Below are positions 1-9,400 of a stretch of DNA of 40,403 nucleotides, one piece after another (position 1 is the first letter of the stretch; the number at the start of each line of letters is the position of its first letter). Both the position numbers and the translations under genes were made by a program. The notes below the pieces were generated by a model. It did no database searches. It worked only from the letters and a program-made list of their open reading frames with translations, and was not told where the DNA came from. Location: contig QJPH01000269.1 of assembly GCA_003242955.1 (NCBI GenBank), positions 1 to 40,403 on the forward strand, read 5' to 3'. Origin of the DNA: Candidatus Methylumidiphilus alinenensis (GTDB lineage Bacteria > Pseudomonadota > Gammaproteobacteria > Methylococcales > Methylococcaceae).

Positions 1-278
1 ATGTATGTACCTTGCAAAATAATATGACCTAAAAGTAACTCTCTGATATTAAAAATGCTGTATTGCAATTGTGAAGATAGATAACGATACCGTTGTTGTT
101 TTAAATATCATCCATTCCGCGAGAAAATATCCACCGGATTCCAAAACATAGCCAGAGGCTCTTGTGACACCCTCGTTTCGATGTGGCAGGGAGCAGTGAC
201 CAATGGCCAGAAAGAAGGTCTGGACATCTCCATGGCACTTCTTCACTGGTCACTGATCACTGGCAACTGACCACTGCC
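1..278. other. Non-coding left edge with short CACTG-type repeats
   Basis: I see no credible gene here. Near 190-275 there are several copies of short words such as CACTGGTCAC, CACTGATCAC and CAACTGACCAC, in both orientations. They sit exactly where homology to a nonribosomal peptide synthetase begins, so the repeat tract is a candidate junction for the loss of the upstream synthetase. Confidence 0.5.
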
Positions 279-1493
279 CTCGCCACTTTCCTCAAAGCCA
301 AACTCCCCGACTACATGATCCCCGCGAGTTTCATGATCCTGGACAGCCTGCCTTTGACCCCCAACGGCAAAATCGACCGCAAGGCCCTGCCCGCGCCGGA
401 TAACAATACCCGAAGCGAAAGCGCCCTGCCGCGAGATACCGTTGAATTGCAACTCGTTTCACTCTGGGAAACCGTCCTGAACGTGCCATCTGTAGGCATT
501 CATGACGACTTTTTCAGCCTGGGCGGTCATTCGTTGTTGGCCGTAAAGCTCATGAACCATATTCGGGAACAATTCACCGCACGCCTGCCCATAAGCGCAT
601 TGTTTCAACACACTACGGTTGCCAGTTTGGCAGAATTGTTACGGCAAGAAGGCACACGCCGTTTTACCGATCTGGCGCCCATACACAGCAAGGGAACGAC
701 CAACCCGGTTTATTGCCTGCCCGGAATTTTTGGTTCGGTGATGTATTTGTACCCTTTGGCTACTAGTTTAGGCGCGCAGCAACGTTTTTATGCCTTGCAG
801 ACTCCGGGGCTGGACGGTTCGGCAACGCTTGATACTATTGATGAGCTTGCCTGTCATCATCTTAAGCTGATGCAACAACAGCAAGCCAGCGGGCCTTACC
901 AACTGGTCGGGCATTCATCGGGTGGCCGGGTTGCCTTTGATATGGCCTGGCAACTGGAACAGCAGGGCGAGACCGTGTACTTACTGGCAATCATGGATGC
1001 GCACGCACCGGGTTTCAGGTCATTTAATTCAAGTGAGCTTGAGTGCCTAGTAGCCTATGTACAGATGTATGAACAGATCATGGGTAATAGCCTTAATCTG
1101 TCTTCAGAAACAATAAAAACGTTGCCGGACATTGAAACGGCGTATGCCGCAGTGGCGCACACTTTCCTGCAACATAAACTATTATTCGACCCCAAAGCGG
1201 CAGTTGACGAACTCAAGGCAATGGTCAACGTGGTTCGAATCACCGGGCAAGCGCTTGCCGACCACCCAATGCCCGGAAAATTGCGTTGCCCAATTCATCT
1301 GTTTCGAGCCAGCGAACAAAGCGCCGATGATGAAATGAACGATACCCGCGAAGCTTGGGGATGGGCGCAATACACTCACGCGGCGGTCACCGAACACTGG
1401 GTTCCAGGCAATCATCTGAGCATGATGTTTAACTCCCACGTTAAAACGTTGGCGGAAAAGCTGTCCCGGTATTTGTCGGACAAGCCAGTGTAG
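183..1493 (+). pseudogene. Truncated NRPS terminal module: A-domain tail, PCP, thioesterase
   Basis: This is the 3' end of a nonribosomal peptide synthetase. Recognisable sequence begins near residue 33 with the last adenylation motif (LPDYMIPASF, then NGKIDRKALP, whose Lys is the A10 lysine). A peptidyl carrier domain follows, with FFSLGGHSLL (phosphopantetheine Ser at about 117). The rest is a type I thioesterase with GHSSGG (nucleophile near Ser245), an Asp in IMDAHAPG and a His in GNHLSMM, so the hydrolase triad looks intact. Condensation and adenylation cores are missing. The first ~32 residues are low-complexity sequence from the repeat tract and are not NRPS-like. No promoter or good ribosome binding site is evident. 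I infer a decayed remnant. A functional stand-alone PCP-TE protein is possible but less likely. Confidence 0.8.
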
Positions 1494-1631
1494 TGCCCTA
1501 GCCCCCTACTGAAGAAAGAATCATTTCTGACTCGCGGGCGGGTGACATTATCATTTTGCGCTTACATGTCATGTCATGTCAGTTGCGCACAACGCGAGGG
1601 TTGGGTAAAAACAGCCAACTCCATCGCAAGC

Positions 1632-1723
1632 GTTCACTCCCCCTGTGACAGCGAGGGTGTCTCGCCCACTGAAATGGCGGCCAAGATAGCCGCGCTCCCA
1701 GGAAAAGACAGGGGGGAGTGAAC
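1632..1723. repeat. 92-bp nested inverted-repeat element
   Basis: The outer arms GTTCACTCCCCCTGT (1632-1646) and ACAGGGGGGAGTGAAC (1708-1723) are complementary apart from one extra G. Between them are smaller stems, GCGAG/CTCGC near 1651-1665 and GCGGC/GCCGC near 1677-1693. It lies between the NRPS remnant and the convergent DUF3422 gene. It could act as a bidirectional terminator or be a miniature non-autonomous element. A short tandem CATGT repeat precedes it at about 1565-1580. Confidence 0.6.
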
Positions 1724-1742
1724 TCTTACAATTATTAAGCCG

Positions 1743-3050
1743 TTATCTGTCATTCTGTTCCCGGTCTTCCTTTTCTATGGTTTCATGAATATGGACTACA
1801 CCTAGGTAAACAAAATACCCGATGATAGGGATCAGAAGCGCCAAGGCCAAGTCCGACTTGATATTAATGCCAATCGACTTGACTCCGGCAAGCACCAAAC
1901 CCAATAAACTTACTGCGGTATAGGTTATCGCCATCACTGACAATCCCTCAATGGCCTGTTGCAAACGCAGTTGCATTTTTGCCCGCCGGTTCAGGGATTC
2001 CAATATATCCTGATTTTGCTGTTTGCGGCGCACATCAATCCGGGTCAACAAGAGCTGGTTTACATTGGATATGCGCTGGGCCAACTGGTGCAGCCAATGG
2101 TCAACCGAATTGCAGGTGTTGACTGCGGGGCTCAGTCTGCGTTCCAAAAATTCAGTGAACGAGGGTACGCCCTCGATTTTGGATTCGCGAAGTTGTTCCA
2201 ACCGAATGTTGACCAGTGAGGCGTAATTGCGGGTGGCGTTAAAACGCGCATAGGTAGCGGAGACCTTGTTTTCAACGGTGGCGGCGAGTTGGGTCAACAC
2301 ATCTAGCAAGGCTTCGTCGGAGTGTCCGTCATCTTCGTCCAAGGCTGCCGTCAACTCGACCAATTGGCGGTCAGCCCTAGGCAGTTCAGGCATGATAGCC
2401 CTCGCCTTGGGCAAGCCAAGCAAGGCCAGCATGCGATAGGTTTCGATTTCCAAAAGCCGCTGCAAACATCGCCCCGCCTGGCCGGGGGCAAAGTGATGAT
2501 TGGCAATCAGCAAACGGCTGAAGCCATCGTCATGGATAATAAAATCACTATAGGCTACCCCGTTACCACCCGCGATTTTGCCGCCAATCAAACGGTTGCC
2601 GTCAAAATACCGGGGCAGATTTTCCGGGGAAAGGTTTAACTTTGAGGTTGAAGAATCAACAATCGCAACTTGGATGCCGACCAATAGCCGACCGGGCAAA
2701 CCTCGTAGCCAATCCTCTGGCACTGAAAGAATGGGAGGCTCTGCGAATGGGTCCATAAGGCTTGATTGCCGGATGAATTTGTAATGGGTATATTCTGCAT
2801 GTACCTCCATTTTGAAGCGAAATAGGCCGAAATCTATGGAAATGTCTTTGCTGTCCAGATTGACAGCATCCGGCCTGCCAAAATGAGTGCACAGCAAACG
2901 TAAATGCTCCGACTCCCTTAGCCTTTCCTCCCGATCAACCAATAAGGCAAGGTAAGAAACCTGTTCTGGTGGATTAAGTTCAAGATAAGGGCGGGCATGA
3001 ATATCATCATTGAGTAATTTTCGCTCAGGACATTCTGTCAGGTATTTCAT
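1743..3050 (-). CDS. DUF3422 family membrane-anchored protein
   Basis: This 435-residue protein matches the DUF3422 family from its opening (LLNDDIHARPY) onward. The long N-terminal part is cytosolic and rich in charged helices. Residues ~375-425 hold two hydrophobic segments (VMAITYTAVSLLGLVLAGV and ALALLIPIIGYFVYLGVV) that should anchor the C terminus in the inner membrane. The helical region before them (LLTRIDVRRKQQNQ) suggests a coiled coil. The family's function is unknown. The gene is divergent from the DUF4124 gene at 3109, with 58 bp between the two starts, so the promoters must share that gap. Confidence 0.85.
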   Translation of the reverse strand: MKYLTECPERKLLNDDIHARPYLELNPPEQVSYLALLVDREERLRESEHLRLLCTHFGRPDAVNLDSKDISIDFGLFRFKMEVHAEYTHYKFIRQSSLMDPFAEPPILSVPEDWLRGLPGRLLVGIQVAIVDSSTSKLNLSPENLPRYFDGNRLIGGKIAGGNGVAYSDFIIHDDGFSRLLIANHHFAPGQAGRCLQRLLEIETYRMLALLGLPKARAIMPELPRADRQLVELTAALDEDDGHSDEALLDVLTQLAATVENKVSATYARFNATRNYASLVNIRLEQLRESKIEGVPSFTEFLERRLSPAVNTCNSVDHWLHQLAQRISNVNQLLLTRIDVRRKQQNQDILESLNRRAKMQLRLQQAIEGLSVMAITYTAVSLLGLVLAGVKSIGINIKSDLALALLIPIIGYFVYLGVVHIHETIEKEDREQNDR

Positions 3051-3108
3051 CGTGCTAGACTGCTCTCGTTCGGCTTTTTTTTACATTATAACATTCTGGA
3101 GTGGTAGC

Positions 3109-3543
3109 TTGAATTTCCTTGTAGCAGCTATTATTTTTGTGTTAGTTTGGGGATGTGTCCAGGCCGATGTCTATAAATGGACCGATGCCAATGGGGAAGT
3201 GCATTACGGCGACTTGCCCGACCAGCCAAATGCGGAAAGAGTCATGACGAAAGGTCAGATTCAGCAGGAAGAAAACGCGGAGAAGGCCGGCCGGCAGACT
3301 AAAATGCCGCAAAGCCAGCCGGACGATAACCAAAAAATTCTGGATGAGATGCAGCGTCGGCATGCCGAATGCCGTCGTTACCAGAACCTTAAGGCCGATA
3401 TGCTGATGAATTCAGGGACACAGATACCTTACAGATACAATCGTCGGGGTTACGGCTACTGGAACGGTGGGCAAAATTCCAATGTCGATCTTATACGCTT
3501 TAGCGAGATTGAAGCCAACATACGAAAATACTGTCTTGAATAG
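3109..3543 (+). CDS. DUF4124 domain periplasmic protein
   Basis: I start this gene at the TTG at 3109 because a GGAG motif lies 7 nt upstream and the protein then opens with a clean signal peptide (MNFLVAAIIFVLVWGCVQA). A longer in-frame ATG at 3010 would run antisense through the start of the DUF3422 gene. The mature protein begins DVYKWTDANGEVHYGD, the classic DUF4124 motif of small exported proteobacterial proteins. The remainder (total 144 aa) is charged and ends in a Tyr/Gly-rich segment, RYNRRGYGYWNGG. Function is unknown; a cell-envelope role is inferred from export alone. Confidence 0.8.
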   Translation: MNFLVAAIIFVLVWGCVQADVYKWTDANGEVHYGDLPDQPNAERVMTKGQIQQEENAEKAGRQTKMPQSQPDDNQKILDEMQRRHAECRRYQNLKADMLMNSGTQIPYRYNRRGYGYWNGGQNSNVDLIRFSEIEANIRKYCLE

Positions 3544-3588
3544 AAAAAACGTGTAGGAAAATTTGAATCATTCCGAAAACGATGTAGC

Positions 3589-4605
3589 ATGGAGAAAAGT
3601 GTGAATAAATTAAATGAGGGCAATCCGCAAACGGAGCCAACTGGCCAGCGGTCCGATTTGGGCAAGCAACTTAGGCGCGCCCGTGAGGCAAGCGGTCTGT
3701 CTGTACAATCCGTCTCCGCCAGTTTGCATCTTACGCCGAGAATTGTCATTGCGCTGGAAGAGGGCGACTTCGCCCAGTTCCAGCCAGTGTATGTAAAAGG
3801 CTACCTGCGCAATTATGGACGCTTGTTGAATCTGCCGGTAGAACACCTGATCAACTCCTATGACCGGATTGCCCAACCGGCTCAGGCTCCCTTGCAGATG
3901 GCAATGCAGAATTCGAAAACATCAAAATCAAACGTGGTGTTAGTTCTACTGTTTGCAGTCATCGTGTTGACGGCGCTAGGGTTGATAGCCAGAAAAGTGA
4001 TGTTTCCCAGCGTAGAAACCCCAGAAACTCAATCTGGGGCGGATGCAAGCCATTTGCCCCTGTCGCCCATGCCTAGTGGGGATGTGAACACGATTGAAAA
4101 CTCTACAAAGCCGTCGGATGAATTGTCTGGCATCGATGGGATAATTGAGCAAAGTGGCAGGGTAAGCGGACAGCCTGATGCCGAAGTTCTTACGAACAAA
4201 ACACTGCCATCTGTCACCGTGGCGTATCCGTTTGTGGGCCCGCCGAAGCCTGTATCCAGTGACTCACAGGACGGAAAGCCCACCAATTCAAGCCCCCCAG
4301 CAATATTGGAAAACCCAACTCAAGTCAGGCAGCCTGACAACCAAGGGGCAGACACGATTGCCGTCCATCTCTCAGCTAGGGCTTGGGTAGGAATTCGCGA
4401 CCATGCCGGTCGCCGTCTTGTTTACAAGAGGCTACCGGCAGGCACAGAACTTAGCTTCTCGGGGCAGGCACCCTTCTTGGTCGTATTGGGCAACTCGTCC
4501 GCAACCAAGATACAGTTAAATGGCAAACCTTACCAACTGCCTAAGAGCAAGGCCGGGGCTACTGCCCGATTGACGGTAGGCCAAAATGAAAGACCGGGGG
4601 GGTGA
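3589..4605 (+). CDS. rodZ: RodZ-like helix-turn-helix and DUF4115 membrane protein
   Basis: The 338-residue product has the RodZ layout. A cytoplasmic HTH_25 domain spans residues ~24-95 (LGKQLRRAREASGLSVQSVS, then VYVKGYLRNYGRLL). One transmembrane helix follows near 112-132 (VVLVLLFAVIVLTALGLIA), then a Ser/Pro-rich periplasmic linker of about 100 residues, and a C-terminal DUF4115 domain (HLSARAWVGIRDHAGRRLVY). RodZ links MreB to the elongation machinery and shapes rods. In many gammaproteobacteria rodZ sits with ispG; neither ispG nor pilF is next to it here. The poorly conserved linker is normal for the family. Confidence 0.82.
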   Translation: MEKSVNKLNEGNPQTEPTGQRSDLGKQLRRAREASGLSVQSVSASLHLTPRIVIALEEGDFAQFQPVYVKGYLRNYGRLLNLPVEHLINSYDRIAQPAQAPLQMAMQNSKTSKSNVVLVLLFAVIVLTALGLIARKVMFPSVETPETQSGADASHLPLSPMPSGDVNTIENSTKPSDELSGIDGIIEQSGRVSGQPDAEVLTNKTLPSVTVAYPFVGPPKPVSSDSQDGKPTNSSPPAILENPTQVRQPDNQGADTIAVHLSARAWVGIRDHAGRRLVYKRLPAGTELSFSGQAPFLVVLGNSSATKIQLNGKPYQLPKSKAGATARLTVGQNERPGG

Positions 4606-4704
4606 GTATTTTTTTGGACTTATGGAAAACCTCGAAGGAAACGCTGTTTCATAACGATTTGTCTGAACAATCTTGTTAATCAGGTTCTTTAAAGTTAAGG
4701 ATTT

Positions 4705-7700
4705 ATGGCTTCCACGACGATCACGTTATACCTTGATGTCGTTTTTTTTATCTACGGCTTGTCTTTCATTCTTTTGGGCATTGTGGTGGTTACCAGGGCC
4801 AAGGAAGAAAGCCGTTTAGAATTAGCCCACTTTATCTGGCTGTTAGCCACCTTCGCATTTATCCATGGCGTTCTGGAATGGATGGGTCTTTGGGAAATAG
4901 TGCGCGGGTACAATCACACGCTGGCTTTGGCAAAGCCTTGCGTGCTGTTTGTCTCTTATGTGTTCTTATTTGAGTTTGGCAGGCGGATGCTTCGGGCTTC
5001 CCTAAAACCTGAAACACCTTCTTGGCTACCTGGGCTTGTGCTTTCCCGTGCCTTGCTTGCCGTTGTGGTCTATGCAGTACTTCTTGCGATAGGGTTTGCT
5101 GATGAAAAAGATCTGGCATTGGCTATCTGGTCGCGTTATCTACTGGGTTTCACCGGCTCCCTGTTGACAGGCGTTGGTTTCTTGCTTTATTGCCAAAACC
5201 GCATCCGTCCCGTACTTGCCACCAGCGATTTCAGGCCCATCCTCCATGCCTGCCAAGTGGCCGCTTTCACCTTCTTATTGTATGGGGTGCTCGCCGGCTT
5301 GGTCGTTCCACGTGCCTTGTGGTTTCCGGCCGACTGGATGAATAACGAGACTTTCGATGCCTTTATAGGTTTGCCCGTGGAGTTGTTTCGGGCCGGCTGT
5401 GGGATTCTGATGTTATTGTCAGTCGCCCAACTCTTGTGGGTTTTCCATATCGAATCCCATCAACGGCTACTGCAAAGCTTCACCGAGCGAAAACAAACCC
5501 AAGACGATCTGGATGCCCAAAATAAAACCTTGAATGCCATCACCTCGTCCACGCAGAATGCCATCGCCATGATGGATGATGAAGGAAAGATTTCTTTCTG
5601 GAACCAAGGCGCTGAAATGATGTTCGGGTATTCGACCGACGCAGCAATGGGTCAAAATCTGCATGAATTGATCGCCCCGGAACGCTTTCTGCCATCCCAT
5701 CGCGGAGCCTTTCCAATCTGGCAGAAAACCGGTCGGGGAAATGCGGTTGGTAAAACACTGGAACTCGTTGGTGTTAGAAAGGACGGGGAGGAGTTTCCCA
5801 TTGAACTTTCCCTGTCGTCGGTATTCCTACGGCAGCGTTGGTTTGCCGTCGGCATCATCAGAGACATCACTTCACGCAAGCAACAAGAGGTGGAGTTGAG
5901 TCAAGCCAAGCTGGCTGCCGAAACCGCCAATCAGGCCAAATCCGAATTCTTGGCTAATATGAGCCATGAAATCCGCACTCCGATGAATGCCATCCTAGGG
6001 CTCATCCAGCTAGTCCTAGAGACCCCGCTAAAACCGAAGCAATACGATTTTCTTCGCAAAGCCTATGCGTCGTCACGCGCTTTGCTAAGCATTCTCAACG
6101 ACATTCTGGACTATTCCAAAATCGAGGCAGGACGACTTGAGATTGAGCGTTTGCCTTTCCGGATCGAGGAAACCCTAAAGAGTGTTGCAGACCTTCATAC
6201 GGCAAGCATAACCGAGAAGGGGCTGGAAATTTTCTTGGAAATTGACCCCGCCATACCCGTCGAGGTCATAGGGGATGCCATGCGGCTTAGCCAAGTATTC
6301 AACAACCTGGTGGGCAACGCGGTCAAATTTACTGAATTCGGCGAAATTCACATCAAGGCGGAAGTGGCCCATGATGACGGCGAGACGGTAACTTTGCGTT
6401 TTGCCGTGCGAGACACTGGCATCGGCCTTTCCAAAAAACAAATGGATCGGCTTTTCCAAGCCTTTACCCAAGGGGATGGCTCGATTACCCGAAAACACGG
6501 CGGGACTGGCCTAGGACTGACCATCAGTCAGCGCTTGATTGGCCTGATGGGAGGTTCGATCAGTGTGTCCAGCACGGAGGGCGAAGGATCAACCTTTGCC
6601 TTCACCATTCAAGTCGGCGTGGGGGCAAGTTCCGTTGGCTACCGCGACCTGCGCCCTTTGGAATATTGCAAAATTCTTGCGGTGGATGACCAGGAAACCG
6701 CCCGGATTATTCTGAAGCAAATTCTGGATGCTTGGGGTTTGGAAACCCATACCGCCGCTTCTGGAGAAGATGCACTGGCACAAATTGAGGCGGCGGAACT
6801 CTCCCGCTGTCCGTTCGATGCCGTGCTGCTGGATTGGCGGATGCCAGGCATGGGAGGCTTGGAAGTTGCCCGATGCCTTCAGGATGATGCCAGACTGGGC
6901 CACCTTACCCATCCGCTGCTGGTGGTCATGATTACGGCTTATGACAAAGAAGAATTGCTTTCGCAAGTGGGGTCGATTCACTTGGACGGGGTATTGACCA
7001 AGCCAGTGATGCCTTCAGAACTTTTCAATGCATTGGTGAAAGGCAGTAACTCCAAACCGGTCGTATCCAGTATTGACTACAAACCTATTGACTACAAACC
7101 GACCCACAATCACCATGACTTTGATGGGGCACGCATTCTGCTGGTTGAAGACAACGCCATCAACCAGCAAGTGGCCGCAGAATTCCTTTCAAGGTTTAAT
7201 TTTAAAGTCACGCTGGCCAACCACGGGGGGGAGGCCGTTGATTGGGTCAGCCGGGAATCCTTTGATGCCGTGCTGATGGACCTGCACATGCCGACTATGG
7301 ACGGTTTAGAAGCCACCCGTCGCATACTCGAATTGCAAAACGGCCGGGATTTGCCAATTATCGCCATGACAGCGGCAGTGATGCCAGAGGACCGCGAGCG
7401 TTGTGCCGCTTGCGGCATGGTAGACTTTGTATCCAAGCCAATTGATCCAGACGAATTGTGCCTAGTTCTCCAACGTTGGATAAAGCCCGGTAGCGTGGGG
7501 CCACTACTAGTCACTGACTATGTGTTAGTGGACGGTAAAAAGCCATCGGAAGTTGATTTGCCGGATTTTCTGCCCGGATTCGACCTCGGCACAGCATTAA
7601 AACGCTTATGCGGGAACCGTCAGTTGCTGGCTCGTTTGTTGCTTGAGTTTGCAGAGGGGCAAGCCGGTTTTTTGGCGCAACTTGATGCCTTGCTGGATGA

Positions 7701-8148
7701 AGGCGATAATGCACAAGCGACCCTACTTCTGCATACGCTAAAGGGTGTGGCCTCTAACCTAGGCGCATCGGAATTAGCTCGATGGACACAGCAATTGGAA
7801 CGGGAAGTCAAGGCTGACCAGCCGCTAATTTCACGGATTCCCTTTGCCGTCGCACTCACTGACGCGACGGGTGCAATTTCCACCCAAGTTAGGCTCAACC
7901 AAAAAGACTTAACATCAGAAAGGCAGGACTTGAAAGCGTTGGCGGAACTATTGACCAGCGTGGCACCCTACTTGCGTGAACAAGAGTTGATCCCCGATGT
8001 TCAAATGACAGCTTTACAAACATTCGCCCAAAACGACTTGCCAGATTCACCGCTTGCCAAACTTATATACCAGATAAACCAATTCGACCATGCCGGAGCC
8101 ATGGCCACCATCACTCAACTGGCCACCACACTGGGTTTGGAGTTATGA
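4705..8148 (+). CDS. Hybrid sensor histidine kinase, BarA-like (7TM-PAS-HK-REC-REC-Hpt)
   Basis: This 1147-residue phosphorelay kinase has a hydrophobic sensor of about seven helices (residues ~5-250), a PAS domain (~275-395), HisKA with SHEIRTPMN (His ~421), and HATPase_c with NNLVGNAVKF, DTGIGL and GGTGLGL. It continues with receiver 1 (~656-775, Asp ~710 in LLDWRMPG), receiver 2 (~810-922, Asp ~859 in LMDLHMPT) and an Hpt domain (LLHTLKG, His ~1010). All phosphotransfer residues are present. The linker between the receivers holds a perfect 15-bp tandem duplication (7071-7100) encoding IDYKP twice. The stop overlaps the next start by 4 nt (ATGA), so kinase and phosphatase should be co-translated. 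The signal sensed is unknown. Confidence 0.93.
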   Translation: MASTTITLYLDVVFFIYGLSFILLGIVVVTRAKEESRLELAHFIWLLATFAFIHGVLEWMGLWEIVRGYNHTLALAKPCVLFVSYVFLFEFGRRMLRASLKPETPSWLPGLVLSRALLAVVVYAVLLAIGFADEKDLALAIWSRYLLGFTGSLLTGVGFLLYCQNRIRPVLATSDFRPILHACQVAAFTFLLYGVLAGLVVPRALWFPADWMNNETFDAFIGLPVELFRAGCGILMLLSVAQLLWVFHIESHQRLLQSFTERKQTQDDLDAQNKTLNAITSSTQNAIAMMDDEGKISFWNQGAEMMFGYSTDAAMGQNLHELIAPERFLPSHRGAFPIWQKTGRGNAVGKTLELVGVRKDGEEFPIELSLSSVFLRQRWFAVGIIRDITSRKQQEVELSQAKLAAETANQAKSEFLANMSHEIRTPMNAILGLIQLVLETPLKPKQYDFLRKAYASSRALLSILNDILDYSKIEAGRLEIERLPFRIEETLKSVADLHTASITEKGLEIFLEIDPAIPVEVIGDAMRLSQVFNNLVGNAVKFTEFGEIHIKAEVAHDDGETVTLRFAVRDTGIGLSKKQMDRLFQAFTQGDGSITRKHGGTGLGLTISQRLIGLMGGSISVSSTEGEGSTFAFTIQVGVGASSVGYRDLRPLEYCKILAVDDQETARIILKQILDAWGLETHTAASGEDALAQIEAAELSRCPFDAVLLDWRMPGMGGLEVARCLQDDARLGHLTHPLLVVMITAYDKEELLSQVGSIHLDGVLTKPVMPSELFNALVKGSNSKPVVSSIDYKPIDYKPTHNHHDFDGARILLVEDNAINQQVAAEFLSRFNFKVTLANHGGEAVDWVSRESFDAVLMDLHMPTMDGLEATRRILELQNGRDLPIIAMTAAVMPEDRERCAACGMVDFVSKPIDPDELCLVLQRWIKPGSVGPLLVTDYVLVDGKKPSEVDLPDFLPGFDLGTALKRLCGNRQLLARLLLEFAEGQAGFLAQLDALLDEGDNAQATLLLHTLKGVASNLGASELARWTQQLEREVKADQPLISRIPFAVALTDATGAISTQVRLNQKDLTSERQDLKALAELLTSVAPYLREQELIPDVQMTALQTFAQNDLPDSPLAKLIYQINQFDHAGAMATITQLATTLGLEL

Positions 8149-9359
8149 CTTTGGACAAGCAATATTTGGAAAAGCCTCTGATTTTGCTGGTGGACGACAT
8201 GCCAGCCAATCTTCATGTATTGATATCGGCCTTACGTGCAGATTACCGGATCAAAACAGCCACTTGCGGTGAAACAGCCTTGGAGCTGGCAAAGCGCCCG
8301 GATCGCCCGGATCTGATCCTGCTTGATGTGAAGATGCCCGGCATGAACGGTATCGAGGTTTTGCAGCATCTTAGGGAATGTCAGGAAACCCTTGACATCC
8401 CGGTCATCTTTGTCAGCGCGGATAGTTCAGAGCAAAGCCAACTCGACGGGCTGGAACTCGGTGCTGACGACTATCTCTGCAAGCCCACTGTGCCAGCCGT
8501 GCTGAAAGTCCGTGTGCGCAACTTGTTGCAACGCAAACGTAGCGAACAGGAACGCAACGAAGCCTATCGAAAACTGGCCGAGACGCAGCGACGGCTCTCC
8601 GAGGAAGTGGCAGAGGCGGCGAAGTACCTCCGCTCGCTATTGCCTAAACCCCTCAAACTGGGACCAGTCCGCGTCGATTGGCGATTCTTGCCGTCCACGG
8701 AATTGGGGGGGGATTCGTTTGGCTATCATTGGGTTGACTATGACCATTTCGCCGTGTACCTGCTTGATGTGAGCGGCCACGGGGTAGGGTCTTCGTTGTT
8801 GTCAGTGACAGTATTGGATGTGTTACGCTCTGAGGCTTTGCCCAACACCGATTTCAAAGACCCAAGCCAAGTGCTAAGGGGGCTGAATGCTGCTTTTACG
8901 GCAGAGTTACATGACGACAAGTTTTTTACCATCTGGTATGGTGTACTCTGCCAGAGCACTAGGCAACTAGCCTATGCAGGCGGCGGACATCCGCCGGCCT
9001 TACTGTTCAACGGAACCTGCATCAACGAGTCCAATCCAACACGTCTTGAATCCCAGGGAACGTTGATTGGCATAATGCCGGGGGAACAGTACGATACCCT
9101 AAGCCTTACCCTAAAGCCTAACGCAAAAATTTTTCTTTACAGCGACGGTGTTTTTGAAATCGAACAAAAGAGCGGAGAAATTTGGGAACTGGATAGCTTT
9201 GTCAGATTCATTTGTAGCTTGCCGCCAGACACTCCCGTGATGGACGCACTGCTTACCCACATTCAAGCACTGCAAGGGTCCGATCAACTGGGGGATGACT
9301 TTTCAATCATGGAAATCGATTGGTTAGGGCCGAAGGCCGGTGGATTCAATCCTAATTAA
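8145..9359 (+). CDS. Response regulator with PP2C (SpoIIE/RsbU-type) phosphatase output
   Basis: The N-terminal receiver domain (residues ~8-130) has the acidic pair in LLVDDMPAN, phosphoacceptor Asp ~61 in LLDVKMPG and the conserved Lys in LCKPT. A helical linker (ERNEAYRKLAETQRRLSEE) leads to a SpoIIE/PP2C phosphatase domain with metal-binding LDVSGHGVGSSL (Asp ~208), AGGGHPPALL, YSDGVFE and LGDDFSI. Proteins of this build dephosphorylate a STAS anti-sigma antagonist on command of a kinase. The immediate upstream kinase, overlapping by 4 nt, is the obvious partner. No STAS or anti-sigma gene is nearby, so the target lies outside the window or is different. The gene ends 41 nt before the HNH gene. 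Confidence 0.92.
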   Translation: MTLDKQYLEKPLILLVDDMPANLHVLISALRADYRIKTATCGETALELAKRPDRPDLILLDVKMPGMNGIEVLQHLRECQETLDIPVIFVSADSSEQSQLDGLELGADDYLCKPTVPAVLKVRVRNLLQRKRSEQERNEAYRKLAETQRRLSEEVAEAAKYLRSLLPKPLKLGPVRVDWRFLPSTELGGDSFGYHWVDYDHFAVYLLDVSGHGVGSSLLSVTVLDVLRSEALPNTDFKDPSQVLRGLNAAFTAELHDDKFFTIWYGVLCQSTRQLAYAGGGHPPALLFNGTCINESNPTRLESQGTLIGIMPGEQYDTLSLTLKPNAKIFLYSDGVFEIEQKSGEIWELDSFVRFICSLPPDTPVMDALLTHIQALQGSDQLGDDFSIMEIDWLGPKAGGFNPN

Positions 9360-9400
9360 TTTTACAAGCAAAGCAGGAAATCCTATGGGAGATACACAGC

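Noticed and set aside
3010-3108. Upstream ATG for the DUF4124 gene
   Set aside because: It would put residues before the signal peptide and run through the start of the divergent DUF3422 gene. The TTG at 3109 has a better ribosome binding site.
6175-6981. Minus-strand frames inside the histidine kinase gene
   Set aside because: They lie opposite the HATPase and first receiver domains, whose motifs are complete on the plus strand.
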